DNA of 64,000 nucleotides from Agrypnia vestita (GCA_016648135.1 JADDOH010024906.1:82800-146799); one strand, 5' to 3'; positions 1 through 10,867 are shown, counted from the stretch's first letter. Translations and numbers: made by a program. The notes: a model not told the origin generated them from the sequence alone.

Positions 1-257
1 GCAAACTTAACTGCACATTTTTTAAATTTAAATTCATTGGTCTCCACGCATGGGAAACCATGGGGAATTCTTGAAACGCGATACGGAGACCCACCCTATA
101 TTTGCCTATTTTTTTAATTCCGTTTGCAACACAATGCGTTGCAAACATTTTTTGCGAATTTTAAAATAGTGTCGAAATTGGTTCGCCGTGCTTGTGTGTA
201 CCACTTATTACATTACACAGATACATATGCCAAACTGCACAGCAGTTTAACGGCATA
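1..257. other. Intergenic, no feature recognised
   Basis: AT-rich sequence with no coding signal, RNA gene or repeat that I can identify. It leads into the palindrome at 258-300. Confidence 0.4.
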
Positions 258-300
258 AGCTTGCTCATAAATCAACCGGCGGTTGATTTATGAGCGTGCT
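258..300. repeat. Short near-perfect palindrome
   Basis: GCTCATAAATCAACC (263-277) is followed by a 3-nt centre and its exact reverse complement (281-295). Pairing resumes further out (AGC 258-260 with GCT 298-300) after two mismatches. It forms a strong hairpin and may be an inverted-repeat end of a decayed transposon. Confidence 0.7.
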
Positions 301-555
301 AGTAGTGAGCATGCTCATATAGCATACACACATAGCCACAAAATAGCAATAGCTCGAGAAGGTCAATACTACGTATGTTCTCGTGCCACTAATAAGCATG
401 TGTATCAGTACCTTCGCTCTTTTCCGAAACGTGAAAGGGAGAAAGAAACAAACCTCCTTGGACAAGATTTTTTTAAACGGCTTGCAGATGAAAGTGAGGA
501 AAGCGTGGCGAAAAAGTCAGAGATCAGCGAAGAGAAAAACAGTAACGAAAATTAA
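283..555 (+). CDS. Hypothetical 90-residue ORF, doubtful
   Basis: An ATG-initiated frame of 90 residues whose first codons lie inside the palindrome at 263-295. The C-terminal third is charged, rich in Glu, Lys and Ser. I recognise no domain. It lies upstream of a mariner/pogo-type terminal sequence (684-822), so it could be a remnant of that transposon's coding region, but no transposase motif (helix-turn-helix, DDE/DDD) is visible. A chance ORF is equally possible. Confidence 0.15.
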   Translation: MIYERASSEHAHIAYTHSHKIAIAREGQYYVCSRATNKHVYQYLRSFPKREREKETNLLGQDFFKRLADESEESVAKKSEISEEKNSNEN

Positions 556-683
556 ACGAAAATAACAGTTTATAAAACCAGTTAATTTGTTTACATTATT
601 TTTTAGTATGTTTTTATACAATATTTGTTATTTAATACTCAATAAATATATTTCTTATTCAAAATCACGCAACAAAAATAACT

Positions 684-822
684 GGGGTAGAATTTTGGGG
701 GCTGGAACGGATTAATGGTAGTTCAATTAATTTCAATGTCGAAAATTGCTTTGAGATACGAGAAAATTGATATACGAGCAGGGTTGCGGAACGAATTAAA
801 CTCGTATGTCGAGGTACCACTG
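684..822. mobile_element. Terminal part of a Tc1/mariner-pogo type DNA transposon
   Basis: The segment ends in GAGGTACCACTG followed by TA, i.e. the opposite strand starts CAGTGGTACCTCG. It contains repeated phrases such as 'atacgag' and 'ctcgtatg' that are typical of long AT-rich pogo/Tigger-like inverted repeats inserted at TA. The matching opposite end is not seen, so this is a partial or one-ended copy. Family assignment rests on terminal sequence style only. Confidence 0.45.
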
Positions 823-972
823 TATTTCATAAATCTTGTGAAAATAGTTATTAAGATATTGAGTAACTGGGTGCTCCGGTGATTTGGTTAATAACAGATT
901 AAAATCACCGTTACAAAAATATGATCCGTCTCCATCGTCTATGGCTCGTTCGTTTCTATGGACGTCCGCCGT

Positions 973-1135
973 ATGACATCACGTGTAATAGGTAGCAGAG
1001 CCACGGAGCGCGCTGCCCGAGATGTTCCTGCCGTCAAGCCCGAGCCAGGGTCTGCAGCCGGGAGCGGCGATGAGGGAGCGCCCTCCTCTGCAGCCAGCAA
1101 GCAGGAGTACTAGAGGGAGGATGAACCGCGCGGCG
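973..1135 (+). pseudogene. Decayed 5' exon of a zinc-finger-type gene (copy 1)
   Basis: A GC-rich island. A frame opens at ATG 973 and includes VPAVKPEPG and AGSGDEGAPSS, then stops at TAG 1111-1113. The exon-like block ends in a good donor, GCG|GTAAGG, at 1136. It aligns with the exon at 2420-2546: both share CCGGGAGCGGCGAT, a KQE motif and the same donor context, but here the KQEC codons have become KQEY-stop. I infer a duplicated, now disabled N-terminal exon of a C2H2 zinc-finger gene family. The VKPEP stretch resembles a sumoylation-type motif. It could instead be a still-used 5' UTR exon. Confidence 0.4.
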
Positions 1136-1577
1136 GTAAGGAGTCGGCTCATTCTAGAATAGTAATTAACTATGTGAACTGCCTTTGTCTGAAGTTACTG
1201 GTCTGTTACTGAAGTCCAAGATGAACGAGAAGTCTCAACTAATGTGACCAGATTGTCAATTATCTAAAAGCTTAAAAATTACAGCTCTTAAAACATTTCA
1301 AAATTATTTAAATATGGAACGATGCGCTGGAGTCATTGACACTAGTGCGTCACCATAGACAATCTGTAATCTTCTCTTGCGGCTTAAAAATCACAGTTAT
1401 CATAACTTTCATCACACGTATCAATGAAATTATTAATTAAACTACGAAATGTCTTGATTTTGTTATAGGAATAGCGAAAGACTTATTTAAACCGCTTATA
1501 ATCTTATAAATGGCTCTCAAGCTTAGTAATAATACACAGTACCGAGTAGAATGAAGGGCGGATCGTGTGAACCAGGT
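1136..1577. other. No feature recognised
   Basis: AT-rich, no coding signal. If 973-1135 is an exon this would be intron. Confidence 0.3.
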
Positions 1578-1799
1578 CGTGTAAAACGCGCGAGCGAGGA
1601 GAGGATAGTAAAGAAAATATGTGACACAAAAGGTCTGGCATTGTCAGGTAAACCAAATGTTTAGAACGGCCTTGTTAAAAGCTTCAACAATCAAAGAGGG
1701 TGCATGGGAAGATGTATGCAGGTGGACGGGCAAAAGTGGTGTGCTAGAAGAGAAGAGTGCGGCAATCTATCCTCTCAGTATATTTCTGCGGGTATATAG
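1578..1799 (+). pseudogene. LINE ORF2 C-terminal remnant
   Basis: This 74-codon frame contains one internal stop. It reads RVKRASEERIVKKICDTKG, then, past the stop, SFNNQRGCMGRCMQVDG and an Arg/Glu-rich end. The arrangement (basic 'ER+VKKI' segment, then 'CM+R.M.V' plus a Trp-containing tail) is the extreme C terminus of non-LTR retrotransposon endonuclease/reverse transcriptase proteins, downstream of the RT domain. The second copy at 45797-46000 has the same SFNN and CMRRCM block, which shows a common source. No RT catalytic motif is present, so it is a dead 5'-truncated copy with an internal deletion relative to that copy. Confidence 0.5.
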
Positions 1800-2221
1800 A
1801 GTGATGTTTAATTATTTTTATAGTTATTCATAGTAACCTAGAATATAAAACTTCAGGGAAGGAATGAGCGGTTGGTTGTTAATGTTTATTTTTCGACCGG
1901 AGATAGGCTCCGAGAGCAAATCAAGATGTACAGGTAACAGTTTGTAAATTAGTAAATTATTAATAACAAAAATGGTACACGTATAAAAACGATGAAAAGA
2001 TCGAACAAAAAGAATGTACCGCGGATGCGAGACGCCGACAGAGAAGGTTTTCTAAACAAACGCGCGGTACCTGGAATGGATTGAGACTACTGTACTGCGT
2101 CATCTAAAATGACCCCCTTGTTCCCATTTGTTTACATAGGAGGCGACGGCCCTGCCGCGGTTGTTTTTATATTAACCTAATAAAAAGGATCCTCGCTATC
2201 GAAAGTAGGTAGGTACCTACA
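1800..2221. other. No feature recognised
   Basis: Mixed-composition spacer between two LINE fragments, with a GC-richer patch near 2020-2160 but no readable frame. Confidence 0.3.
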
Positions 2222-2390
2222 CGGCCACAAAATGACAATTTGGTCTCCATTGTATTAATTTCATTAATGAATACTCGGTCTAAACATGTTAGTTTGTTTG
2301 GTACTTTATTCCATAACTTTGGTGCAGCCATTGGGATGGCACGTCCCACTGTATCGATTCTATTTTTGATTTCAGAAGTGAGCTTCAACA
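2222..2390 (-). pseudogene. LINE ORF2 C-terminal remnant (CR1/Jockey-like)
   Basis: On the minus strand the frame reads EIKNRIDTVGRAIPMAAPK then LWNKVPNKL and ends soon after. 'G+A....AP.LWN.+P..+' is the classic C-terminal signature of CR1/Jockey-group reverse transcriptases. The open frame continues antisense across the zinc-finger exon at 2420-2546, but that part is a shadow. There is no RT core, so it is a 5'-truncated dead copy. Confidence 0.5.
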
Positions 2391-2419
2391 GTGTCGTTTG
2401 GACTGCCGAAGGAGGTGTT

Positions 2420-3296
2420 ATGCGCACACAGGAGTGGTGTCCAGCCGGGAGCGGCGATAGGGCACCCTCCACTGATGTAGACATATCCCATGTTAACATC
2501 AAGCAAGAGTGCTCGGAGTCCTCCGAGTGGACCGACCAATGCGCCGGTAAGTAGTTGACTCCCCTCAATGAAAAACCTATGAAGCAGAACACGCACAGAC
2601 CTTTACAGGACGCTGTAAAGATATGTGGTGTATGGAAGAAATAAATGTGTATAAACAAGTTATTGCTTCTCATAATACTTTAAGGAATTTTGAAGGAATT
2701 GCTAAATGCAGAGGCAGCCAAAAATATTTTTTTTCCATATTTATCTTTTTTGGAATATAAAAAGTATTTAAAAATACAGCGAAGGCTCATATTTTTTAAA
2801 AATATTTTCTTTCGTAGCTAAGTGCATCAAATTTTAAAATAAAATATATATATAAGTGAACATCAAAAGTACAACAAATATTTTATTTATACAAATAATT
2901 TAATTACATTGCAGACCTCTCAAGAGTACTAGATTCCATTTCGGCAATCCCAACTGAGCCTCCGCCTGCCTCTGGAAAACAGCCAGAATTTGCGATCAGT
3001 TTCAAAATATTCGCCAAAATATCCTCAGATGAGCACACAGCAAAGAGACTTTCTTGTTCTCAGTGCAATTATTCAAGCAATCGAAAAAAAGGCATGCGCT
3101 TACGCATTCTACTGAGAAACCGTTTTCATGTACAGAGTGTTCTTACACGTGCAATCACATAACTTCCTTAAGAGTTCACGCCTTTTATCATACTAGAAAA
3201 AAAAGCATTGAAAAAATGAAGAGCAAGCAGGACGCTGAATCTCACCAGCAGCGGTTCTCTTCCCACGGCTGCACGCCCTATAACCTGTGGAGCTAG
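2420..3296 (+). pseudogene. Two-exon C2H2 zinc-finger gene, frameshifted
   Basis: Exon 1 (ATG 2420 to 2546) encodes an N terminus with STDVDISHVNIKQECSESSEW, an acidic Lys-Gln-Glu-Cys segment typical of insect zinc-finger N termini, and ends at a consensus donor GTAAGT (2547). Exon 2 starts after TTGCAG (acceptor ends 2914); both junctions are phase 1, so the frame is kept. Exon 2 carries a first finger with CSQC (Cys codons 3055 and 3064). The frame then slips at an A7 run (3084-3090), and a second finger follows in another frame: CTEC ... H...H at 3129-3194, preceded by the linker HSTEKPFSC. Finger 1 is also 2-3 residues too short. Only two fingers exist where such genes usually have several. 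I infer a degraded DNA-binding protein gene; a homopolymer sequencing error could explain the frameshift but not the shortened finger. Confidence 0.55.
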
Positions 3297-3461
3297 GGTC
3301 GAACTCTTCCGCCACCTCAGGACCCACAGCCATGAAGTGCCGTCTTCCTTCGACACAAACAATAGATGATAAGTGTTGGAGCACCAGCGGATAGCGCTCG
3401 AATAATTCAGAAAACTGAGGGCGCCGTCTAGCGCTATTGGAAAAAATTTAATGTGTCGTAC

Positions 3462-3467
3462 AATAAA
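3462..3467 (+). terminator. AATAAA polyadenylation signal candidate
   Basis: AATAAA lies 166 bases downstream of the zinc-finger stop codon, in a suitable 3' UTR position. AATAAA is frequent by chance in DNA this AT-rich. Confidence 0.25.
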
Positions 3468-3990
3468 GGCCTGAAGAGAGAAACATTGCTTTTTATTATT
3501 ATTATTTTATAATAATTTTGGAACCAATATTTTATTATAACAATAGGAATTATCCCCTACAGATCTGACCAAGGATCAATCTGGGAACCATGAATTCATT
3601 TTATGAGAAAGAGTGATAATAAAGAGTACAATACTTCTCAGACTAAATGAGTTCAGGGATTAAATAACGAGTATATTTTATTTAAATCAGTAATGCAAAC
3701 ATAAAACAAAATCGAAACCAGTAAAAAACTTCCATGATATTTTTCTGTCACTCCGAATAGTCGTTGGGTTTGTATGACATAGCGATTTGATCGAAAAGTA
3801 TAAGAAGAAAATAGATTTAATATTTATTGAGATATTACATATATTTATCGTTTTTCGAGGCTATGCATATCTGTTCGCTGGTTTTATTCGAGTTACGAAG
3901 CAACAGATAAGATTATTACACTTTTAGATAATCGCGCATTCGAAGCAAAGTAATATTACAATGTTCTCTCAGGTTTCCACGGCCGTTCAG

Positions 3991-4138
3991 AATATTCTGT
4001 ATGTAGTTTTCTAGGATATTTTGCCGTATTTGTGTGACCTCTCTGGCCAACGTTTCGGATCCCATCGCAGGAGCCATCATCAGCCAGAGGTCACATATAC
4101 ACGGCAAACTAGAAAACTACATACAGAACAATATTGTA
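3991..4138. repeat. Large imperfect palindrome containing hammerhead-like core
   Basis: The left arm (about 3991-4046) and right arm (about 4084-4138) share ATTCTGTATGTAGTTTTCTA, a GCCGT segment and GTGACCTCT in inverted orientation. The centre holds the hammerhead-like motif at 4041-4089. The architecture matches the palindromes at 36488-36628 and 51624-51812. I infer a head-to-head remnant of Penelope-like terminal repeats. Confidence 0.6.
4041..4089 (-). ncRNA. Hammerhead-ribozyme-like motif H1
   Basis: On the minus strand: helix I 5' strand CTCTGG, perfect core CTGATGA (4083-4077), stem II GGCTCC...GGGATCC with one mismatch, then GAAAC (4056-4052), then GTTGG and CCAGAG closing helix I. 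The 3' junction does not give a perfect NUH cleavage triplet, so activity is doubtful. Core plus paired helix I are directly visible; the ribozyme role is inferred. Confidence 0.4.
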
Positions 4139-4734
4139 ATGTTGCTGTTTAATTTAACACGTCTTAAATTCTGGCTTGTGATTTTCTTTTTCCATTTTGC
4201 TGATCGACGAATGGTATTGTGTATTCATTTGTACGATACTGTTTAATTAAGGTGGCTTGGACATTTGGCCCTCGACCCTCCTAGGATAGAGGGTGAAGAT
4301 GTTAATGATAATATCGAGACGTTTGTTATTACCGGTCGAGGCGTCTGACTACTCCTCTGGAGGCGTCAGCATATTTTTACTACCTACTTTTTGGCTACCG
4401 GGGTGACCCTGAAAATAAATCGTAAAATTCAATTCATTTACAGTTTTTTGGACGCTGCAATATAGGAGACGGAACGTGAATTTTTATCTTTTTGTAAACA
4501 TTGTATTTAACAACCTACGCAAAAATATTAATATATTTTCCCCCAAACTTTCTGTTGAAACTATTTTTATTCAATTTATAAAAAAAATATATGGTCTTTA
4601 TATGGAAATATTTCGAGAAAAAGTGTACCAAAGATAACTCTATTGCTAGAAACATTAAATAGGGCTTCGGGATAATATTTTTTTGTGATTAATAACAAAG
4701 TATTTTGTTGACTTAAAAAAAAAATGCATTAAGA
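4139..4734. other. No feature recognised
   Basis: AT-rich spacer between the palindrome and the long dispersed element. Confidence 0.3.
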
Positions 4735-5112
4735 GTTGTGATGGTCGACAAAGAGATAGATTTAATAAATTTAGAAAATCTTAAAATAATAATATTCAAA
4801 AAACCAAGTATGGACATCAAAAATATATTTCTTCTGTTTTAAATCGTTTAAAAGTAAAAGCCTGATATATTTCTTCTCAGGATTCTATGTATTACAAGAG
4901 GACGACGAAATATGAATATTCAGCTATAAAAGTAATATTTCTTAGATATTTAATATACCATAGATATAATTCTGTGTTAAATTAATATTGTTTATGACAA
5001 TCCTAATAGACTCGACCTTGTAAGTAGGTGCGAACGAGCCTTTATTATTTCTGAATCGGAACAGCAAGTCTCGCGTGTGGCGGGTGCTTTTCTATTATTT
5101 TAACGAAACGGA

Positions 5113-5306
5113 CCAATCACAGGCGTGCTTTGCCTTCGACGGGTTGAGCCAATAGCGACCATCCTGATGACTGAATCCGGCCAATGGCAGGCACCGGCGG
5201 TGAAGTCATGGCGCATAGGATGACTCACTGCACTTGCGTGGATTTCGGAGGTATGTTGCAATCGTTACTATAAAAGGAGCGGGTGCCATATAATCGGGCC
5301 CCTTCA
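5113..5306 (+). promoter_or_regulatory. Pol II-type promoter in element D copy 1
   Basis: Three CCAAT boxes (5113-5117, 5149-5153, 5181-5185), an AP-1-type site TGACTCA (5221-5227), TATAAAAG (5269-5276) and an initiator-like TTCAGTT with A at 5306. Copy 2 keeps two of the CCAAT boxes, the AP-1 site, the TATA box and the initiator. The TATA-to-initiator distance (about 37 nt) is slightly longer than usual. Expected to drive transcription of the element. Confidence 0.5.
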
Positions 5307-5595
5307 GTTCGAGACCAGCATTTGCGAGCGGAAGCGCTGCCCGAGAGACTACCGACAGAGCCCTCAGTTTCAGAATATCATTTGCGGACGGAGTTGCTGT
5401 CCGGACGTGAGGAGGAATCTACCATTTCATCATTAACAGAGAGGACCATACCGCCACTGTGTAACAGCTAAGGAACACATTTATATTATCTATCGATTAA
5501 TTATTTTCACTATCGAAATGTATTTATTTTGGAAAGATTTAAAATCGGAGCAATTATGTATAAATAATATTACGATTTCTTGTGTGATATTGGTT

Positions 5596-5915
5596 CAATT
5601 CGTGTGGGAATATCTCCCGAACGAATATATTTTGATGCATGGGAATTTTCATGCCATTTGTATTAACAATTGATTTTACGGAGCTCTATAGGCAGTGCTT
5701 AATAGATTTATAATAATAGTTGACGCGTTATGTATTGCGTAACCAGATATCAATCCAATTCGTGCGGGGATATCTCCCAAACGAACATGTTTTGTTGCAT
5801 AGGGATTTTCATACTATTTGTACTAACAATTGAATTCGCGGAATTCTATAAGAAACGCTTAGTAGCTTTATAATAATTGTATTGCGTAAGTATTGCGCAA
5901 TCCAGTCTTCAATTA
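5596..5915 (+). repeat. 160-bp tandem duplication inside element D
   Basis: Two diverged units start at CAATTCGTG 5596 and 5756 (period 160), each with GGGAATATCTCCC-like and TTTTCAT..CATTTGTA phrases and ending in a GCGTAA/GCGCAA block. The same duplication with the same period is in copy 2 (62791 and 62951), so it predates dispersal. Confidence 0.65.
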
Positions 5916-6337
5916 ACTCTTTATGATTTGAGAAACTCGGTATATCCGGCTTAACAAGTAGCTTCAGAACGACGAGTAAAGGACAGAATGGGGAGATCTA
6001 ACTAAAGATTGGGGATATCTGGTTTGTGATGGCCTAGCTGGTTGGGGCGTAGATGCTTGCCGGCACTTGGGCGTGGAACCCGCACAAGCCCCTGCAGGGT
6101 CCCTTAAAAGCGGGGCCCTCCTTGTTGCTCGGGGTCGTCAATAAACCGACCTCTTTCCTCACCAGGCGCAGGGCCACATAACCCACAAAAGGTTCCCTTT
6201 GTCTTTGGAAGGATTTTCGTGCCTGAATGCTGTAAAACCTTGATAGAAAACGTTAACTTCTATTTCGTCCTCTGTAAGAAAGACAGGGCCAGAATAAGTA
6301 TAAAAATCATTCACTCATATGGAATAGCTGGGATATT

Positions 6338-6627
6338 TTTTTATTTTTATTATTTTATTTATTATTAATTACACGGCTTAATAGCCTTTTACAAACAGGT
6401 TTATACATAATTAAAATACAACAAACGATTAAATGTAAAAGAAAAATAAAGGGTATAAATGTAAAAAAGTATATATACATAGTTTAAACATAATGAGGTT
6501 AGACATATATGTAAAAAAAGTATATATGCAAAAAAGTGTAAAGTAGCAGGTTTATACATTATTTATATTATTTTTTATATATATTTTTTATATATACATT
6601 ATATATATATATTTATATATTTATATT
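6338..6627 (-). mobile_element. 290-bp insertion in element D, LINE-tail-like
   Basis: Absent from copy 2, which reads straight across GGATATT|ATAAA. It is flanked by ATATT on both sides (6333-6337 and 6623-6627), a likely target-site duplication. On the minus strand it ends with TTTGTAAAAGGCTATTAAGC, then TAATAATAAATAAA, a poly-A-like 3' tail similar to the end at 22921. I infer a 5'-truncated retroposon inserted after element D had settled. Confidence 0.5.
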
Positions 6628-7088
6628 ATAAACATGTTACTAACACTCTAAAATTTGACCAAAGTAAATGTTGCAAGATGCAGAATCGTGGGACGCCGCT
6701 CTGAAAAGGCATAATGAGATTGCACAATAATTTGTAACATTGCTGACTATGCCCGCAAAGGAGGCTAATGTCGTCATCAATTCGTACCAAAAGAGTACAT
6801 GATTCTTCAAACACCGGCCTAAAAGAAAGTCGCCTTAAGACAACAAACATCATCAGAAACTCGTACCAAAAGAGTACGGCCATCTCAATTATAAGCCTAA
6901 AAGAGGGGCGTCACAGGATCACATCTCGTAAAGAAGAGATAGAGTCTCAGGATGCAGTAAGTTCCAGAGGAGCAAGGAGGGTCATTTAGTCACTTAGGAA
7001 GTTGGCCACCGGGTCTAGGCGGGCGCGGAGCCTAAATCCCCCTCAGCAGAGATGCTGGGGATTTAAAACTAAAATTTAGCATTCAAAG

Positions 7089-8780
7089 AAACTATTATTT
7101 CATATAAACTCACGGGCTGTTATAAAATTCCTACGAACGGACTATCCTGAGACCTTATCTACTTATTCATAAAGAAGTTTCGCTTCAAAAATGTTGAATT
7201 TCGTAGATAGCAAATATATGTATTATTTTCCCATGGAATTAATATGAACAGGTTCATGCACGTCTACGACGAAACCATTCAAGGTAAGAATATGCTAATA
7301 CAAAGTGTTTATAATTATTAATTTCAGTTTTATTTAATATATGTGAATTTTTCCCTAGCGCCGTTCGAACGACTTTACTAGTTTGTCTCAAAACGGAAAT
7401 GTTTTATTTCTAATACACGAATTCTTTCTGGTCAACGTATTTTATTGTAACATAAATGTATAGATTATTTGGTTCGTTAGATGTTTATATTACGTATTAT
7501 TATGCAATCGTTTCCAATACTGCTCCTATAAAAGAATTTTAAGTTATTACGATACACAACGGGGTCCTTCATCCATTAGATGAATCATGTGCCAATTCAA
7601 CGATGTATTACGGATAGTATAGACTTAATTTAATCGAGGTTTAATTGCATTTATTATTTCTAGTAAGGGTTTGAGTGTCGGTTCCAGATTCCATTATGAG
7701 GCGGAAATAGTTCATAATCATAGTTCGACTGTAATAGGTATTTTTGTCGCATAAGAGGTAACATTTTTAGAAGTATAATTGTGTTTCTATGTTTCGTCCC
7801 TGACAAACAGGATGGTACAGCTGTGGTTATTTAGGTTATACACTTAGTAAATGCAAAGGGCATTAGGTATTATCAATTTCGTATGCGAATCCAAGATGTT
7901 AGAAATATTTTAGTTCATATAATTTCATTGAATATTTGCTGCAGAATAATATTTTATGAGAGAAGTAGTTAATATTCCATTCAAAGCAAAAGTTTTTAGT
8001 CAATATCTTTATAGGTAATATTCAACAGGAAATCAGACATGTTAATATGTATTATTAGTTAATTTATTGTATAGAGTAATTTCGTATAGTATAGAACATT
8101 ACTTCATATGAAAAATTGAATTTTAGTAGTAGTAAAATTCTGTGTAGAATATTTTATTTTAAAGAATTATATTCCTACGACGTATTTTTTTTGACGGGTC
8201 ACCCCACTTGCATTCATCGCAATGCTTGCCGTGACCAGGAGGATGATTTATATTAAAACACAATAAAATGCTCTATAATATTAATTTAACATCATTACGA
8301 CATTAAATACAGTCTGCTTGAATTGATTAGGATGCCCTATGTAGCTGGGTCATCACAGAGTGAATGGATCTTTCATAATGAAATTAATTTAATGCATGTT
8401 TAGCTGTAATTTTGGCAACAAGATTCGAAAATTTTACACCAATTTGACTCTTTAGACTGCAAAAACGTGAATCATGTACTATGGAGCCTTAAAAAGGACA
8501 TTAAAAAATTAGTAATAGTACAGAATTAATGAAAATGTTATTAAATAGAAGAGACTTATTTTGATTTTGGTAATTTATGTATTGTTTCTTGTATTGTGTT
8601 TTGTATTGTAGATTTGTATTGAGTTTTTAAGATTTACGTAATTAATTCATATGCATTCTTGTATTTAAAATTTACAATGCATATATATATATATATTGTG
8701 ACGTAATAAATCATGTTCGTCACACTCATTCGCGGAACACTAAAACAAAAAGAAATATTTAAATCACCGCGCATAATATT
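7089..8780. other. No feature recognised
   Basis: AT-rich sequence without coding or structural signal; a short (TA)n lies near 8681-8698. Confidence 0.35.
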
Positions 8781-9565
8781 GTACCGATAAAACAATGTTA
8801 ACACGCGTAGGTACTGTGTGTGCATAATCGGTGCCGCGTACATTTGCAAACTTTTGGCGGCATTATCGGTCAATACGGAACAACATGGCGTCATTCAGAT
8901 TTTGATACTCTGCCGCACGAGATGTGAAACTCTACGCACCCTGTTGAGAGGGTTCCTACGACGGGATCACAATGTGAAGCCGTCTTCGGATGTCGAGCGT
9001 GCGGCTTGCTGAGAGCTCGATGTCCAGCACAAGGGCAGGGGACCACCTGGCGGCGTAGGAGTCAGCATCCATGGACCCAGTGGATGCCGGTCTCACCCTG
9101 ACCTGATATAGTACACCTTGGCGTGATGCAGGAGAAAAGCATTGTCTGAACAGTTCCGTTCTTACGCCGAAAGACCTGGTATTATCTGATCTCATACTAT
9201 ATTTTAAGTATCCATCATACCGTTCAGCGTCACGGCTACGTAAAGTTTTGTGAAGCACGGAGGTTTGGAAGAAATATGCAGCATCTGTGATCTATTCTTA
9301 AGGTCATTTTGAGCATCATGTGGATGCGTTGTTGTACGTGTTAATTGTGTCATCCAATTGGAATGTAAATTCCAACCTGATGATTTCCCGTTCCCCGACA
9401 TTTGCGCTAGCGCCACCGCCTATAGAGTCTTAAAAATATAGTTTAAGTTGTCTTCTCCCTTGTATCGCGGCCGTCAGCGACGATGTCGCGGAGAGGTCAA
9501 TTTATTTTTAATTAGAAAATATGATTTTAATGAACCAAATTTAGCGATATCATTGAATTTGCCTG
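8781..9565. other. GC-richer unassigned block
   Basis: Clearly richer in GC than its surroundings (about 8930-9130 and 9330-9490). A 100-residue frame on the minus strand (8956-9258) has no recognisable domain. Could be a decayed transposon or an LTR internal region; I cannot assign it. Confidence 0.25.
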
Positions 9566-9617
9566 TTGTCGCCCTTTCATGGCACAGATAATTGTCGCCC
9601 TTTCATGGCACAGATAA
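9566..9617 (+). repeat. Exact 26-bp direct duplication
   Basis: TTGTCGCCCTTTCATGGCAC plus AGATAA is present twice head-to-tail without any difference, so it is a recent duplication. Confidence 0.85.
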
Positions 9618-9874
9618 TTAGAATAAATGCTTATGTTGATTTCACAAAATGTCTTGTTATGTAAACCCATCTTTGTTAATCTGTTGCAACTTGAACTTGT
9701 TAATATGAGAGGCACCTGAAGCGGCTCGAGAGAGAGAGTTCAGAGCGCACTTCACCGAAAGAACCCTGAGATTGACATAGAGGAGTAAGGTTAGTCCCAT
9801 TCTTCTCCGATTGAACTAGCTGGTGACGACGAGGGGCTCAGATCACAAGGATCTGAACTCCAAGTCATAATCTA

Positions 9875-9875
9875 T

Positions 9876-9937
<62 letters not shown>

Positions 9938-9949
9938 ATATATATATAT
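9875..9949. repeat. (TA)n microsatellite
   Basis: About 75 bp of alternating TA with two small interruptions; self-complementary. Confidence 0.9.
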
Positions 9950-10296
9950 TGTCACGGTTTATTTTCCACCTTCTTCGGTTACGCAAATAGACTTGCAAAC
10001 CTAACATTTGCAGTACTTAGTTATCTTCACTATTAAAAAATTACTTGTACGTGTACGTGTACACCGGCGCGGGTGCGAATATTTATTAAGGTTTGCCACA
10101 CTAACGCCGTGTCTCTACATAAACCGTGCGCAGCTACTCTAACACACTTTTTGTCTATGGTACGCGCAGTATTTGACATCTCGTTCAAGAGGGCCACCCG
10201 CGAGAAGTTTATTTTACAAGTGCTGGTAGCTCGCTTTTACGGTACAAATTTTTATTTTTATATATGGCTCTTGTTTATATTATGTTCCCAACAGGG

Positions 10297-10450
10297 CGGC
10301 TCTTAAGCCACTTCACAGCGGCTTTCCAATGAAATCAGGCTCTCAAGCCACTTCGCGGCTCTCAAGCCACTTCACAGCGGCTTTCCAATGACCTCATTTT
10401 TGGAACAATGGCTGCAAGCCACTTCGCATCAGGCTTTTGCTAAGCCATTC
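10297..10450 (+). repeat. Irregular short tandem repeat around GCCACTTC
   Basis: The phrase AAGCCACTTCACAGCGGCTT recurs at 10305 and 10364 (period 59), with shorter partial copies (GCTCTCAAGCCACTTCGC) between and after. GC-rich relative to neighbours. Confidence 0.6.
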
Positions 10451-10867
10451 GATCTCTCTAAGGGTCACCCCTTGGTATCCACATCTGGAGGCGGCCAAGG
10501 AGGCCGCAATCAACGGCTTCAGACGACCATCCTTGAGCCAGGCTTCCCCTGCAGTTCTTCAACGGCCGGATGAACTGCAGGCTGTCAGGATGCTCCATCT
10601 TCACTGCTAAAGGACCCTTCACAAAAATTAACATCAAATCATTTAATTTATCCGCCGAGGCCTCAAGAATTCCTTTTAATCTTCCTCAAGACGCTCCGAA
10701 AAAAGCCATCGGAAGGTCACGCCAGCTTATTGTTGTCTGCATCACCTGACGCAGCATGAAATTTATTCAAAGCTTATGTCTTACTAAATAAAGCATCGTA
10801 TTTTAAATTCGAGGTTATTCTAAAACTTAGCTTCCTGTTCTTGATTTCGAATTGAACTTAAATCTTA

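Larger units (their letters stand above)
4735..7088 (+). mobile_element. Dispersed >2 kb element D, copy 1
   Basis: Collinear with 61931-64000 over its whole length, starting at the shared TTGTGATGGTCGACA. It holds an AT-rich 5' part, a promoter-like block (5113-5306), a GC-rich transcript leader, an internal 160-bp tandem duplication (from 5596), an 80-bp duplication around GTACCAAAAGAGTAC (6781 and 6861) and a 3' hairpin CCTCAGCA-GAGA-TGCTGGGG near 7040. The only difference in gross structure is a 290-bp insertion at 6338-6627. No long ORF; a short frame at 6768-6989 (MSSSIRTKRVHDSSN...) is conserved in copy 2 but both strands are open there, so coding is not shown. TG start and Pol II-type promoter suggest a long LTR or a non-autonomous retroelement. 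The two copies are too far apart, with nothing retroviral between, to be one element's LTR pair. Confidence 0.6.

Noticed and set aside
2167..2673. 168-residue minus-strand ORF as one protein
   Set aside because: Only 2222-2390 is LINE-like; the rest is antisense to a zinc-finger exon.
6626..6989. Overlapping ORFs on both strands conserved in both copies of element D
   Set aside because: Conservation follows from the whole element being shared; no domain, and both strands are open, so coding cannot be claimed.
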